From: Thiodiazotropha sp040506275 | GTDB taxonomy: Bacteria; Pseudomonadota; Gammaproteobacteria; Chromatiales; Chromatiaceae | Assembly (NCBI GenBank): GCA_040506275.1 | Contig: JBEVXD010000012.1 | Location: forward strand, 1 to 64,000 | DNA: 64,000 nt | Direction: 5' to 3' | In this document: in pieces, positions 26,430-36,268 of the stretch | Layout: the number at the start of each line of letters is the position of its first letter | How positions within the stretch are numbered: position 1 is the first letter of the stretch | Notes under the pieces: generated by a model | What the model saw: the letters and a program-made list of their open reading frames with translations, nothing else | Databases searched by the model: none | Told to the model about the DNA's origin: nothing | Program-made: the position numbers and the translations under genes

Positions 26430-26588
26430 GATTGATAGTCACACCATCTGACCCTTTATCAACGGTATCTAATTCATATCTTAGTCTGGAGTAGTCGCTC
26501 TAAACAGGGCAGTCAAATGTTGTCATATTCGATTTTTTAGATTGAGCAGGGTTTCCTGCCTCATGGGTCAGTCCGGGGAGATCATGCA

Positions 26589-28718
26589 ATGTATATCTGT
26601 CTGATAAGTGTTCATGGACTGATTCGCAGTCATGATCTGGAATTGGGACGTGATGCGGATACCGGTGGTCAAACAAAATATGTTGTGGATCTTGCAAAAG
26701 CCTTGTCTGATTGCGATGAGGTCAGTCGTGTTGACCTGGTTACCAGAAGGGTAGTAGACCCGGAGATCAGTGATGATTACTCAGAGCCTTTGGAGATGCT
26801 GTCATCAAAGGCAAGAATCGTTCGTGTTGATGCGGGCCCGGAAGGGTATATTGCCAAGGAGATCCTGTGGGATCATCTGGACAGCTTTATGGATAATCTG
26901 CTCAACTGGTTGAAGACCCAGCCCCGCATGCCCGATATTGTTCACACCCATTATGCTGATGCTGGCTATGTCGGTGTACGCCTCTCCCATTTGCTGGGTA
27001 TCCCTCTGGTACATACCGGGCACTCACTGGGGCGGGACAAGCAGCATCAACTGCTTGCCAAGGGATTGACCCGGAAAGAGATTGCCCATCGCTATAATAT
27101 GGATCGACGGGTTGAGGCTGAAGAGGAGGTACTTGCAAACGCTGACCTGGTGATTACCAGTACACACAATGAGATTGAGGAGCAATACAGCCTCTACAAC
27201 TATTATCAGCCGGACAGTATGGCGGTCATACCCCCTGGTACTGATTTGACCCAGTTTCATCCGCCGGGACTCGGGGTAAAGATCTCATTTCATAAATCAC
27301 TGGCGCGATTCCTTCAGGATCCTGATAAACCTATTATTCTCGCACTCTCACGAGCCGATGAACGGAAAAATATTCTCACCCTGCTGGAAGTCTATGGTGA
27401 ATCGAGCCAACTGCAGAATGTTGCCAATCTGGTGATTATTGCCGGGAATCGTGACGATATCCGGGATATGGAAAGCGGTCCTCAGTCAGTAATGACCGAT
27501 ATCCTGATGAACATCGATCTTTATGATCTTTACGGACATGTGGCGGTTCCAAAACGCCATCTCGCAAAGGAAGTGCCGGAGATCTATCAATTGGCTGCGC
27601 GCTCAAAAGGAGTATTTGTCAATCCGGCCCTTACTGAACCTTTTGGTTTGACCCTGCTTGAGGCTGCAGCAAGTGGACTGCCCTTGATTGCTACGGAAAA
27701 TGGGGGGCCAGTGGATATCATCGGCAATTGTAAAAACGGCTTGCTGGTGGATCCGCTGAATAAAAAGGCGATTCGTCGAAGCCTGTTGAAGATACTGCAC
27801 GACAATGATTTGTGGCAAAAATTCTCTAGAAACGGACTCAACGGTGTTCGCAAATACTATTCCTGGAAAGCCCATGCGAAAAAATATCTTTCACTGGTCA
27901 CACCGATGCCGGAAGCACATGAAAGAGTACCGACCAAGCCTCCCAGACATGTTAAATATCGATACCGCGACCGGGCAATCTTTACCGACCTGGATCAAAA
28001 CCTGTTAGGTAATCCCACTGGATTGAAGCGTTTCATCGAGGTTGTGCGTAATAACCGAAAATGTGCCACATTTGGAATTGCCACGGGACGTCGCCTGGAT
28101 GATGCCTTATCGATTATGAAAAAGTTCTCGATTCCTATTCCAGATGTTTTAATAACCAGCTTAGGTACCAAAATACACTACTCTCAAGGTCTTTCGATGG
28201 ATGACTATTGGGGCGATCACATTGACCACCTATGGCATCCGAAAAGCATTCGCAGGGTGATGGCGGATCTTCCAGGTATCAAACCTCAACCCAAACAGGA
28301 TCAGAGCTACTTTAAGCTTGCCTACCATTATGATCCCAACAAGGCTCCTTCAGTTGATGAAATCAACACCCTGCTGCACAAAGAGGAGCTGACCTGTAAT
28401 GTGGTCCATGCATTCGGTCAATTCCTTGATGTATTACCATCCCGTGCATCAAAAGGGCAGGCATTGCGCTATGTTGCGCAACGTCTGGATGTGCCTCTCG
28501 AAAATACCCTGGTTGCTGGCGGGTCCGGATCTGATGAAGATATGATGCGCGGCAACACGCTCGCTGTGGTGGTTGCAAACAGACACCATGAAGAGCTCTC
28601 TCACATGATTGATCTGGAGCGTATCTATTTTGCCAATCAATCCCATGCCCTGGGAATACTGGAGGCGATCGAACACTACGACTTTTTCAAAAGCTGCCTT
28701 GTACCTGAAGAAACATGA
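26589..28718 (+). CDS. sps: Sucrose-phosphate synthase
   Basis: 709 residues, two domains. Residues 1 to about 455 are a GT-B glycosyltransferase (GT4) that joins UDP-glucose and fructose 6-phosphate. Visible motifs are GRDADTGGQTKYVVDLAKAL, VHTGHSLGRDKQHQLL, and the donor site NPALTEPFGLTLLEAAASG. Residues about 465-709 form a HAD, SPP-like domain (FTDLDQNLLG, GIATGRRLDDAL, VAGGSGSDEDM). Its first motif has Asn in place of the usual Thr, and the last motif has Gly-Ser-Gly-Ser-Asp, so phosphatase activity is doubtful. GGGGAG lies nine bases before the ATG. It heads a sucrose operon and overlaps the spp remnant by four bases. Confidence 0.95.
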   Translation: MYICLISVHGLIRSHDLELGRDADTGGQTKYVVDLAKALSDCDEVSRVDLVTRRVVDPEISDDYSEPLEMLSSKARIVRVDAGPEGYIAKEILWDHLDSFMDNLLNWLKTQPRMPDIVHTHYADAGYVGVRLSHLLGIPLVHTGHSLGRDKQHQLLAKGLTRKEIAHRYNMDRRVEAEEEVLANADLVITSTHNEIEEQYSLYNYYQPDSMAVIPPGTDLTQFHPPGLGVKISFHKSLARFLQDPDKPIILALSRADERKNILTLLEVYGESSQLQNVANLVIIAGNRDDIRDMESGPQSVMTDILMNIDLYDLYGHVAVPKRHLAKEVPEIYQLAARSKGVFVNPALTEPFGLTLLEAAASGLPLIATENGGPVDIIGNCKNGLLVDPLNKKAIRRSLLKILHDNDLWQKFSRNGLNGVRKYYSWKAHAKKYLSLVTPMPEAHERVPTKPPRHVKYRYRDRAIFTDLDQNLLGNPTGLKRFIEVVRNNRKCATFGIATGRRLDDALSIMKKFSIPIPDVLITSLGTKIHYSQGLSMDDYWGDHIDHLWHPKSIRRVMADLPGIKPQPKQDQSYFKLAYHYDPNKAPSVDEINTLLHKEELTCNVVHAFGQFLDVLPSRASKGQALRYVAQRLDVPLENTLVAGGSGSDEDMMRGNTLAVVVANRHHEELSHMIDLERIYFANQSHALGILEAIEHYDFFKSCLVPEET

Positions 28719-28909
28719 CTCAAAAGCTGCTCATTTGTGCTGACCTGGAGAGAACCCTGATACCCGACGGACATGAGCCTGAATCCCCAAATGCGCGAAG
28801 CTTCTTCAAACAGTTGTGCCAGTATAAGGATGTAGCGTTGGTCTATGTCAGAATGGTGGATCTCTTGCCAGAAAGCGCAGGAGAGTATCAAGCGGTTGAG
28901 TCTTTTTGA
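28715..28909 (+). pseudogene. spp: Sucrose-phosphate phosphatase, truncated remnant
   Basis: A 64-codon frame begins like bacterial SPP (MTQKLLICADLERTLIP, then ESPNARSFF and ALVYV) and then stops. Full-length SPP is about 250-270 residues. The second Asp of the DxD nucleophile motif is Glu here (DLERT for DLDRT), and the TGRH motif after LVYV appears deleted. The 42 bases after the stop do not continue the family. The order sps-spp-frk-ams matches the sucrose clusters known from methylotrophs, so this is a decayed spp in its original place. Confidence 0.85.
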
Positions 28910-28951
28910 TTTGCTATCCTTAAGTCTGCAAATAGAGAAAACGAAAAATCC

Positions 28952-29836
28952 ATGAACAATAAAAAACTGATTATTTTTGGAGAAGTTCTCTATGACTGTT
29001 TTCCCGGGGGTGAAAAGGTGCTCGGTGGTGCGCCTTTTAATGTCGCCTGGCATCTGCAGGCCTTTGGTCAATCTCCGAGCTTTGTCAGTCGCGTTGGACG
29101 GGATAGTGAGGGGGATGCCATCCTCAGGACTATGTCAGATTGGGGGATGGAGACAGAAGGTGTACAGCAGGATCCAGAACATATCACTGGAAAAGTAACG
29201 ATCAGTTTTAATCAGGGGGAGCCAAGCTATGAGATCGTGGCGGGTGCCGCTTATGACTTCATCGATTCGCTACCCTTGCAAGAGACCACTTGCGACACTC
29301 TGTACCATGGAAGCCTTGGCCTCAGAAATCCGGTATCCCGAAGTGCGCTCGATCAACTGAAACGGAGTGGGGCAAAGCGTATCTTTCTGGATGTGAATTT
29401 GCGTCCCCCATGGTGGCATATTGAAGAGATATTGGAATGGGTCTCTCAAGCAGACTGGGTCAAACTGAATCGGGATGAGCTTGATCAGTTGCTGGGGCAA
29501 TCATCCGATCTGCTGGCGCAAGCCATGGATTTCAAAACAGCCTATGGTTTGGAAGGGGTGATCGTGACACAAGGGGAGAAGGGGGCTATGGTTTTGGCCG
29601 GCAATGGGGGTCGACCCCTGGAGATAGTTCCAGTAACAAGCCTGAAAACTGTAGATACAGTTGGCGCGGGAGATGCTTTCACCTCAGTGATTTTACTGGG
29701 CTTGATGAAGCAGTGGCCACTGGAGATCAGTTTGAAACGAGCACAATCATTTGCGTCAGCAATAGTGGGACAGAGGGGGGCTACTGTCTCCTCACCATCA
29801 TTCTATAGTGATTTTTTGAAGCAATGGGAAAGTTAG
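28952..29836 (+). CDS. Fructokinase (PfkB family)
   Basis: A 294-residue ribokinase-fold sugar kinase. The substrate-side motif is GEVLYDCFPGGEKVLGGAPF, and the C-terminal PfkB signature with the catalytic Asp is DTVGAGDAFTSVILLGLM. It phosphorylates fructose to fructose 6-phosphate, recycling the fructose released by the amylosucrase next to it. It lies between the spp remnant and amylosucrase; all four share a strand and small gaps. Confidence 0.9.
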   Translation: MNNKKLIIFGEVLYDCFPGGEKVLGGAPFNVAWHLQAFGQSPSFVSRVGRDSEGDAILRTMSDWGMETEGVQQDPEHITGKVTISFNQGEPSYEIVAGAAYDFIDSLPLQETTCDTLYHGSLGLRNPVSRSALDQLKRSGAKRIFLDVNLRPPWWHIEEILEWVSQADWVKLNRDELDQLLGQSSDLLAQAMDFKTAYGLEGVIVTQGEKGAMVLAGNGGRPLEIVPVTSLKTVDTVGAGDAFTSVILLGLMKQWPLEISLKRAQSFASAIVGQRGATVSSPSFYSDFLKQWES

Positions 29837-29875
29837 ACACAAGCGGTAAATTGGTGCGGCAACAGGCGAACCACT

Positions 29876-31855
29876 ATGTATGAGCAGGTATCACACTCGC
29901 TCCTGAATCAAATCCTGGATGAACTCAAAACCGAGATTCGTAAACGGGATCTGCGCCATTTTTATACCCGTCTGGGTGCCAACTTCTATGGTATTCATCT
30001 GTTGTTCAACCATCTTTATGGTAAACGGGATGATTTCAAGGAGCAGATGATTCATTTGGTCGAGGTTATGGCAACCCGCTATGTACAGCGACATGTTGAC
30101 CTCAAACAACTCGACAGTGAGCGAGAGAAACACCACAACTGGTTTCTCAGTCAGGAATGGGTTGGTATGGCGCTCTATGCAGATGGTTTTGCCAGTAACC
30201 TGCAAGGGGTTGAGGAGCGTCTTCCTTATCTACAGGAACTGGGCGTTAATATGCTGCATGTCATGCCGGTTATGGACTGTCCGAAAGGTGCAAGCGATGG
30301 TGGTTATGCAGTAAGTGATTTCCGTAATGTGGATTCTCGTTTCGGCAGCCTTGAGGATATCAATAAACTGGCGGTATCAACACGTAAAAGAGGCATGCTT
30401 CTGGTCCTTGATATGGTGCTTAACCACACTTCAGATGAGCATGAGTGGGCGCAGCGGGCAAGGGCTGGTGAACAGAAATATCAAGATTATTATTACACCT
30501 ATAACAATCGTGATATTCCCAATATGTTCGAGCAGACGATGCCTGAGATCTTTCCCGAGACCTCCCCTGGTAATTTTACCTGGGATGACGGTATGCAGAA
30601 ATGGGTGATGAGTGTCTTCAATCACTACCAGTGGGATCTCAACTACAATAATCCTGCTGTATTCATCGAAATGTTGGACAACACTCTATTCTGGGCAAAC
30701 CAGGGTGCAGATATTCTGCGCCTCGATGCCGTCGCCTTTTTATGGAAAAAGATAGGCACCACCTCTCAGAATGAGCGTGAAGCGCATCTGCTGCTACAAC
30801 TCATGAAAGACTGTTGTCAGGTTACCGCGCCAGGTGTGTTATTTATTGCTGAAGCAATAGTGGCACCCGTTGAAATCATCAAATACTTTGGTGAAGACGC
30901 GGTAATCGCAAAAGAGTGTGAAATAGCTTACAACGCAACATTGATGGCACTGATTTGGGATGCAGTGGCTACCAAGAACACTCAGCTGCTGATGCAGGGT
31001 ATACAAAGTCTGCCTACAAAACTGGATCGGGCAACATGGCTCAACTATCTGCGCTGCCATGATGATATTGGACTTGGCTTTGATAATGCCGATATCATTC
31101 GGGCCGGTTATGAGCCTTCAGCGCATCGCAAATTTCTGGTCGACTATTTTACCGGTAGCTATGATGACTCGCCTGCCCGTGGAGCACCCTTCGGTGTTAA
31201 CCATAAAACCGGAGACGCACGTATCTCAGGCTCCCTGGCATCCCTGGTTGGTTTGGAAGCTGCCGTTGAGCAGAATGATCTTGATGCCATCGATGAGTCG
31301 ATCAAACTAATCCTGCTGATTCACAGTTTGATCTGCTCATTCGGTGGCATGCCCTTGCTCTATTATGGTGATGAGATCGGTACCCTGAATGACAGGGAGT
31401 TTCTCAATGACGAGAACAAGGCCGGTGACAGTCGCTGGATGCAAAGGCCAAAGATAGATTGGGAGAGAGCCGAGCGTCGTCACCAGCACGGTACACCGGA
31501 ACAGCAGATATTCGATGGACTGAAGAAAATGATTGCTGCCAGAAAAGGTATCCCGGCATTTTCAGATTTTAATAACAGAGAGTTGATCGACGTGGAGAAT
31601 CCTCATCTGTTTGTCTTCTGGCGTACTGATCCTTTCATGCCCATGGGTTCTGTATTGGTGGTCTGTAATTTTGATAGTTCGCCACAATTTATGGAGCTTA
31701 GTACATTAGGTAATAGAGGCATGTTCGAATATGGCAATCTCAAAGATCTCTATTCTGGTGAGAGCCCTGGGTTGTTCAAGCAGCAGCTGGTTGTACCACC
31801 CCATCAGTTCTACTGGTTGACCGACCAACGTCCGGAGACAGGATTGCACCTCTGA
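29876..31855 (+). CDS. ams: Amylosucrase (GH13_4)
   Basis: A 659-residue alpha-amylase-family enzyme that splits sucrose and transfers glucose to an alpha-1,4-glucan, releasing fructose. The N-terminal helical domain reads LRHFYTRLGANFYGI. Barrel motifs include GMLLVLDMVLNHTSDEHEW, the nucleophile in GADILRLDAVAFLWK, the acid/base Glu in LFIAEAIV, and NYLRCHDDIG for the stabilising Asp. Length and motifs match characterised amylosucrases. Forty bases after the fructokinase gene. It links sucrose to glycogen-like storage. Confidence 0.95.
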   Translation: MYEQVSHSLLNQILDELKTEIRKRDLRHFYTRLGANFYGIHLLFNHLYGKRDDFKEQMIHLVEVMATRYVQRHVDLKQLDSEREKHHNWFLSQEWVGMALYADGFASNLQGVEERLPYLQELGVNMLHVMPVMDCPKGASDGGYAVSDFRNVDSRFGSLEDINKLAVSTRKRGMLLVLDMVLNHTSDEHEWAQRARAGEQKYQDYYYTYNNRDIPNMFEQTMPEIFPETSPGNFTWDDGMQKWVMSVFNHYQWDLNYNNPAVFIEMLDNTLFWANQGADILRLDAVAFLWKKIGTTSQNEREAHLLLQLMKDCCQVTAPGVLFIAEAIVAPVEIIKYFGEDAVIAKECEIAYNATLMALIWDAVATKNTQLLMQGIQSLPTKLDRATWLNYLRCHDDIGLGFDNADIIRAGYEPSAHRKFLVDYFTGSYDDSPARGAPFGVNHKTGDARISGSLASLVGLEAAVEQNDLDAIDESIKLILLIHSLICSFGGMPLLYYGDEIGTLNDREFLNDENKAGDSRWMQRPKIDWERAERRHQHGTPEQQIFDGLKKMIAARKGIPAFSDFNNRELIDVENPHLFVFWRTDPFMPMGSVLVVCNFDSSPQFMELSTLGNRGMFEYGNLKDLYSGESPGLFKQQLVVPPHQFYWLTDQRPETGLHL

Positions 31856-31997
31856 TTGGCCTGAATGATTGCTGTGACACTTTCGTGATATATATGTGAA
31901 TTCGATGACATACATTGCGGATTAAAAAGCTTTAACATCCAGGATATTTCTGAACCAATAACGGGTAGACATCTTACCTAAGGTAGATATTAGACAG

Positions 31998-32714
31998 ATG
32001 CAACGTAAGTTACTCATCGTTGAAGACGAACCGGATATTGCTCATTTGGTGCAAAACCACTTGCATGATGCAGGATACGATGCGGATATAGCTGGAAATG
32101 GTGCGGCTGCAATGGAGCTGTTCAAAAAGCATAGATACCAGTTGGTGATACTTGATTTAATGCTGCCCGATACGGATGGATTGACTCTGTGTCGAAATAT
32201 GAGAACAGCTGAAGACTATGTAGCTATATTGATGCTGACTGCAAAATCAACTGAACTCGATCGGGTGTTAGGTCTTGAGATGGGGGCCGACGACTATCTA
32301 ACCAAGCCTTTCAGCGTTCCTGAGTTGATGGCACGTATAAAGGCCCTGTTTCGTCGAATCGATGCACTTAGAGAAGGCAGGAATGAGATCACGCAGCAAG
32401 AGACCATTATCAATGGTGGGCTTACCATTGATGTCACAAAACGAAAGGTTCAAGTTGAGAGTAAAGATATAGAATTAACTGCCACAGAGTTCGATTTGCT
32501 GATGTTTTTTGCCCGACACCCTGGACGAGTTTTCAGTCGTGTTCAGCTACTCGATAAAGTGTGGGGATATAACCATGATGGGTATGAGCACACAGTAAAC
32601 TCCCATATCAACCGGCTCCGTTCAAAGATTGAGAAAGACCCATCTGATCCCCAGTATGTATTAACAGTCTGGGGTGTGGGTTATAAGTTTAGTGAAGAGA
32701 GGGGGCGCTCTTGA
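31998..32714 (+). CDS. OmpR-family response regulator
   Basis: 238 residues. The receiver domain has acidic residues at VEDEPD, the phosphoacceptor Asp53 in LVILDLMLPD, the Thr in MLTAKS, and the Lys in DDYLTKPFS. The C-terminal winged helix includes ELTATEFDLLMFFARHPGRV and the recognition region HTVNSHINRLRSKIE. It is followed by its sensor kinase on the same strand after 87 bases. Targets are unknown; the downstream MsrB/DUF1223 pair is one candidate. Confidence 0.95.
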   Translation: MQRKLLIVEDEPDIAHLVQNHLHDAGYDADIAGNGAAAMELFKKHRYQLVILDLMLPDTDGLTLCRNMRTAEDYVAILMLTAKSTELDRVLGLEMGADDYLTKPFSVPELMARIKALFRRIDALREGRNEITQQETIINGGLTIDVTKRKVQVESKDIELTATEFDLLMFFARHPGRVFSRVQLLDKVWGYNHDGYEHTVNSHINRLRSKIEKDPSDPQYVLTVWGVGYKFSEERGRS

Positions 32715-32801
32715 AAAAACAGGCTCCAGTAGTTCTATTAAAATGCTGGCATTTCAGTCGATCCCGATTAAACTTGCTGCCTGGCAAAAGCGTCTTATAA
32801 T

Positions 32802-34265
32802 ATGTTCCACTCTCTCTATGCTCGCCTATCCTTTGCGCTGATTGCTCTGTTTCTGGTTACCGGGCTTTTATACACCCTCATCACCCTGTCAACCACAGAC
32901 CGTTATCTGCAAGAGATCACCCAACATTTCAACCAGGATCTTGCACAACGCATTGTGTCTGACCGACGACTGGTTATCGACGGCGCGATGAATGACCTGG
33001 CACTGAAAAAAACCTTCAGTGACTACATGGATATCAATCCCAGTATCGAGATCTATCTGCTCGACAAGCAGGGGACTATTCTTGCTTTCTCCGCTGATGC
33101 TGGAAAGGTGAAACGCAAGCAGGTGGATTTGAACCCTATTGAAGCCTTTCTGCGGGGGGAGGGTTTTCCTTTGTTGGGTGACGACCCTCGCTCCCATGAG
33201 CGACGCAAAGCATTTTCAGTTACACCTGTACCGGCAGGAGATATGTCAGATGGATATCTCTACGTGGTGTTGAGGGGTGAGGAGTACGATATCGCTGAAC
33301 AGGCTGTACAGGAGAGTTACGCCTTAAGATACAGTGCAGGTGCTGTAGCAGTCAGTATGGGTTTTGGTCTATTGACCGGCTTGTTGCTGTTTCATTGGTT
33401 GACCCGTCGTCTACAACGCCTTTCCAGCGTTATGGTGTCGTTTCAACAGAGTGGTTTTACCCATCAAGAGCAATTACAGGAGACCTTCAATCCTGAAGGG
33501 GATGAGGTTGAACGCTTAGGGGCTGCCTTTGAGGAGATGGCAAAAACTATTGCCGATCAGTGGGGACAACTGAAACAGCAAGATCGCCTGCGAAGGGAGT
33601 TGGTGGCTCAAGTCTCCCATGATCTCAGAACGCCTCTTGCTGTACTTTATGGCTATCTTGAAACCTTGAACATGAAACAGGGCACTCTGGATAAAGATCA
33701 GGAGCAGGAGTATCTGAGGGTCGCCTTAAAACAGAGCAAGCGTTTGAAAGTAATGCTAGAGGATCTTTTTGAGTTGGCCCAGTTAGAAGCCAGAGAGAAG
33801 AAACCGACTTGTGAACCTATGCCCTTGGCTGAGTTGGTTCAGGATGTAATTCAGAAGTTCCAGTTACCAGCGCATCAGATTCAGGTTCGAATTGAATGGA
33901 CTGTTCCTCAGTCACCTCCGTTTGTGAAAGCAGATTTCGCCATGACTGAACGGGTGCTGGATAATCTCATCGGCAATGCTTTGGACCATACTGAGTCGGG
34001 TGGAACTGTTTCTGTATCCATATCTCAACAGGGCGAGCAGGCTCTGGTAATGGTTTTGGATGATGGTGAGGGTATTCCTGAACTTGAACTAGAGCATATA
34101 TTCGATCCCTTTTTCCGCAAACGTAAGATAGGCCATGAGGATGGGCACGCAGGTCTGGGCCTCGCCATTGCGCGCCGTATGGTTGAGTTACAAGGTGGAA
34201 CCATCAAAGCAGAAAATAGTGATACAGGTGGAGCTTGCTTCAGCTTTACCCTCCCTTTGGCCTGA
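32802..34265 (+). CDS. Sensor histidine kinase
   Basis: 487 residues. Transmembrane helix 1 is near 10-30, a periplasmic sensor region of about 150 residues contains YLLDKQGTILAFS, and helix 2 is near 185-205. Then come a HAMP domain, a HisKA domain with His273 in VSHDLRTPLAVL, and an HATPase domain with DNLIGNALDHT, DDGEGIPELE, FDPFF and GLGLAIARRM. It partners the OmpR-type regulator just upstream. The stimulus is unknown. Confidence 0.95.
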   Translation: MFHSLYARLSFALIALFLVTGLLYTLITLSTTDRYLQEITQHFNQDLAQRIVSDRRLVIDGAMNDLALKKTFSDYMDINPSIEIYLLDKQGTILAFSADAGKVKRKQVDLNPIEAFLRGEGFPLLGDDPRSHERRKAFSVTPVPAGDMSDGYLYVVLRGEEYDIAEQAVQESYALRYSAGAVAVSMGFGLLTGLLLFHWLTRRLQRLSSVMVSFQQSGFTHQEQLQETFNPEGDEVERLGAAFEEMAKTIADQWGQLKQQDRLRRELVAQVSHDLRTPLAVLYGYLETLNMKQGTLDKDQEQEYLRVALKQSKRLKVMLEDLFELAQLEAREKKPTCEPMPLAELVQDVIQKFQLPAHQIQVRIEWTVPQSPPFVKADFAMTERVLDNLIGNALDHTESGGTVSVSISQQGEQALVMVLDDGEGIPELELEHIFDPFFRKRKIGHEDGHAGLGLAIARRMVELQGGTIKAENSDTGGACFSFTLPLA

Positions 34266-34308
34266 TTAACCGCTGAGTTTGATTAAGAGCCACCTGCTTA
34301 ATCCTAGC

Positions 34309-34340
34309 GAGCCTCTGATTCATGAATTGACCAGAGGCTC
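34309..34340. terminator. Hairpin after the two-component operon
   Basis: GAGCCTCTG pairs with CAGAGGCTC around a 14-base loop, 44 bases past the kinase stop. There is no T-run, so intrinsic termination is only a suggestion. Confidence 0.4.
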
Positions 34341-34353
34341 TCTGAACTATCGG

Positions 34354-34379
34354 GTAGGGTGGGGCCCTGCCCCACCAAT
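34354..34379. repeat. REP palindrome (GTGGGGC..GCCCCAC family)
   Basis: GTAGGGTGGGGCCCTGCCCC, then ACCAAT, is the same unit as at 19963, 42525, 42591 and 60558, placed just after a gene end. Confidence 0.8.
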
Positions 34380-34841
34380 CAAGACTACTGTGTAACCAAT
34401 AAGCGCCTCAACTCATTCTGTTGTGATGAATTCGTGATCATTGCGTGAACAGTCCTGGATGAGCGGGGTATAGACTGAATCTCGTGAGTTAATGATCTGG
34501 CTGGTGATTTTCCTGCACAATTTACCGAGTTATAAGGGTGAATCTGAGGAAGTGATCCTTGTCCAAATATTTACAGACGCAACAGACATGGTTGTAAGTG
34601 CTGCCAACTCGTTATATCAAGAGGTGTTGATGTAATCGGGCGTCCTAAATTAGTTTATCTTGCCAATAGAGGTTTAAGGCAGAACGATTTTAATGAACGC
34701 TCCTACTCGAGATTAGGTCAAGAAATGTATGAACTTTTCAAATCTTCTCACTCCGAAACTCTTCCGGATGGGGTGGCTTGTTAATCTCTAATCAACAATT
34801 AACGCTTGTGGCCCACTAGCCTATGCAACAGGAGATATTGA
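34380..34841. other. Intergenic region upstream of msrB
   Basis: About 460 bases with no supported gene. It should contain the msrB promoter; no clear boxes or operator were identified. Confidence 0.35.
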
Positions 34842-35336
34842 ATGAAACGTAGAAGTTTGATCAAACTAATGGGTGTGGCGACTGTGATGCCGATTATCGG
34901 GCATTCTGTTTTTGCGAAGCAGGGTGAGGAAATGACACAAGTGGAAAAACTTGATTTGAGTGAGGAAGAGTGGCGCAAGCGACTCACGCCAGAACAATTT
35001 CATATTTTACGGGAGGAGGGGACTGAGCGTCCCGGTAGCAGTTCGCTGCTTCAAGAGAAGCGCAAGGGTACCTTTGTCTGTGCCGGATGCGACAATCCTC
35101 TCTTCGCCTCTTCGACCAAGTATGAGAGTGGCACAGGGTGGCCAAGTTTTTATGACTACCTTCCCAACGCCTTGGAAACCAAGAAAGACTACAAGCTCAT
35201 CTGGCCCCGTACCGAGTACCATTGTGCCCGATGTGGCGGGCATCACGGTCATGTCTTCAACGATGGGCCAAAACCGACCGGATTACGCTACTGCAATAAC
35301 GGGGTGGCGCTGAAATTTGTGCCAGACATCTCATGA
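34842..35336 (+). CDS. msrB: Peptide-methionine (R)-S-oxide reductase, exported
   Basis: 164 residues. The N-terminal MKRRSLIKLMGVATVMP with HSVFA is an export signal with a twin-arginine pair, so this MsrB acts in the periplasm. The fold shows YESGTGWPSFYDY, zinc-site pairs CAGC and CARC, and the catalytic Cys in LRYCNNGVALKF. It repairs oxidised methionine in envelope proteins. AGGAGA precedes the start. It overlaps the DUF1223 gene by four bases, an apparent oxidative-damage operon. Confidence 0.93.
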   Translation: MKRRSLIKLMGVATVMPIIGHSVFAKQGEEMTQVEKLDLSEEEWRKRLTPEQFHILREEGTERPGSSSLLQEKRKGTFVCAGCDNPLFASSTKYESGTGWPSFYDYLPNALETKKDYKLIWPRTEYHCARCGGHHGHVFNDGPKPTGLRYCNNGVALKFVPDIS

Positions 35337-36085
35337 CAGTCAAGACTGGATTGATATTATTGATAGGTATGCTGGCAACAGGTTCAGTACCGCCGGCGAA
35401 TGCCTTGACACTGAGCAGTCCGGTTGAACAGGTGCAGCTTATCGAGCTTTACACCTCCCATGGTTGCAGCAGTTGTCCTCCAGCTGATCGTTGGTTAAGT
35501 CAGTTGGAGCACCACCCAGGTTTGTGGAATCAACTGATACCGATGGCGTTTCATGTGGATTATTGGGATAGCCTTGGGTGGCCGGATCGCTTTGCATCAT
35601 CTGCATACAGTCAGCGCCAGCGGGACTATCGTCGCAGTGGGGCATTGAGTTCAGTCTATACGCCCGGGTTTATCGTTGATGGGCGGGAATGGCGGGGCTG
35701 GTTTCGCAATCCAGAGCTTGCTGAAGGTAAACAACAGCGGGTAGGTCGCCTCACATTAACGGTTGACTCCGGTTCTGGTGTGAGCGCTGAATTTTTTCCT
35801 GAAGCGGGTCACACTGCCCATGGTTTACAAGCTAACATGGCAATTCTCGGATTTGACCTGGTGAGTCATATTGGTGGCGGTGAGAATCGAGGCCGTGACT
35901 TGAGCGAGAACTTTGTTGTGTTGAGTCATTCCCGGTCTGAACCCGGCGCTGAAACAGGAAAGTGGTCATTTCAGTGGCCTCTATTCTCTGCAACTGATGT
36001 CAAGCGACTTGCACTGGTGGTGTGGTTAAGTAATCCTGAAACAGGAGAGCCGGTACAGGCTGCAGGCGGATGGTTGCCGGGTTGA
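35333..36085 (+). CDS. DUF1223 thioredoxin-fold exported protein
   Basis: 250 residues with a signal peptide (ILLIGMLATGSVPPANA). The DUF1223 signature is VQLIELYTSHGCSSCPPADRW, with a CxxC-like active site in a thioredoxin fold, and DYWDSLGWPDRFAS follows. The biochemical function of the family is not settled; a disulfide or redox role is inferred. Its ATG overlaps the msrB stop (ATGA), so the two are translationally coupled. Confidence 0.9.
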   Translation: MTVKTGLILLIGMLATGSVPPANALTLSSPVEQVQLIELYTSHGCSSCPPADRWLSQLEHHPGLWNQLIPMAFHVDYWDSLGWPDRFASSAYSQRQRDYRRSGALSSVYTPGFIVDGREWRGWFRNPELAEGKQQRVGRLTLTVDSGSGVSAEFFPEAGHTAHGLQANMAILGFDLVSHIGGGENRGRDLSENFVVLSHSRSEPGAETGKWSFQWPLFSATDVKRLALVVWLSNPETGEPVQAAGGWLPG

Positions 36086-36162
36086 AGGTTTACTTCATCC
36101 AGTCCGGCTGTAACGGAGAATTAATCCTGGTCTGATATATAAGAAGCAATACCATCCTGAAA

Positions 36163-36191
36163 TTGCGTGATGGTAGGTCCTATGCTAAAAT
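36163..36191 (+). promoter_or_regulatory. Sigma-70-type promoter for the rimP-nusA-infB operon
   Basis: TTGCGT (36163-36168) and TAAAAT (36186-36191) are separated by exactly 17 bases. Transcription would start near 36198 and run through the leader hairpin at 36244 before rimP. Confidence 0.6.
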
Positions 36192-36243
36192 TCGCACCAG
36201 TTTTTGCGATAGCTGTCGGTCATCAGCCGCAGTGCATTATAAT

Positions 36244-36268
36244 AAAACCCCGATAGCGGGGTTTTTTT
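36244..36268 (+). terminator. Leader intrinsic terminator before rimP
   Basis: AAAACCCCG-ATAG-CGGGGTTTT followed by more T: a compact GC stem with a T-run, about 50 bases after the inferred start site and 85 before rimP. It may act as an attenuator for the operon, or as the terminator of a short leader RNA. Confidence 0.8.
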
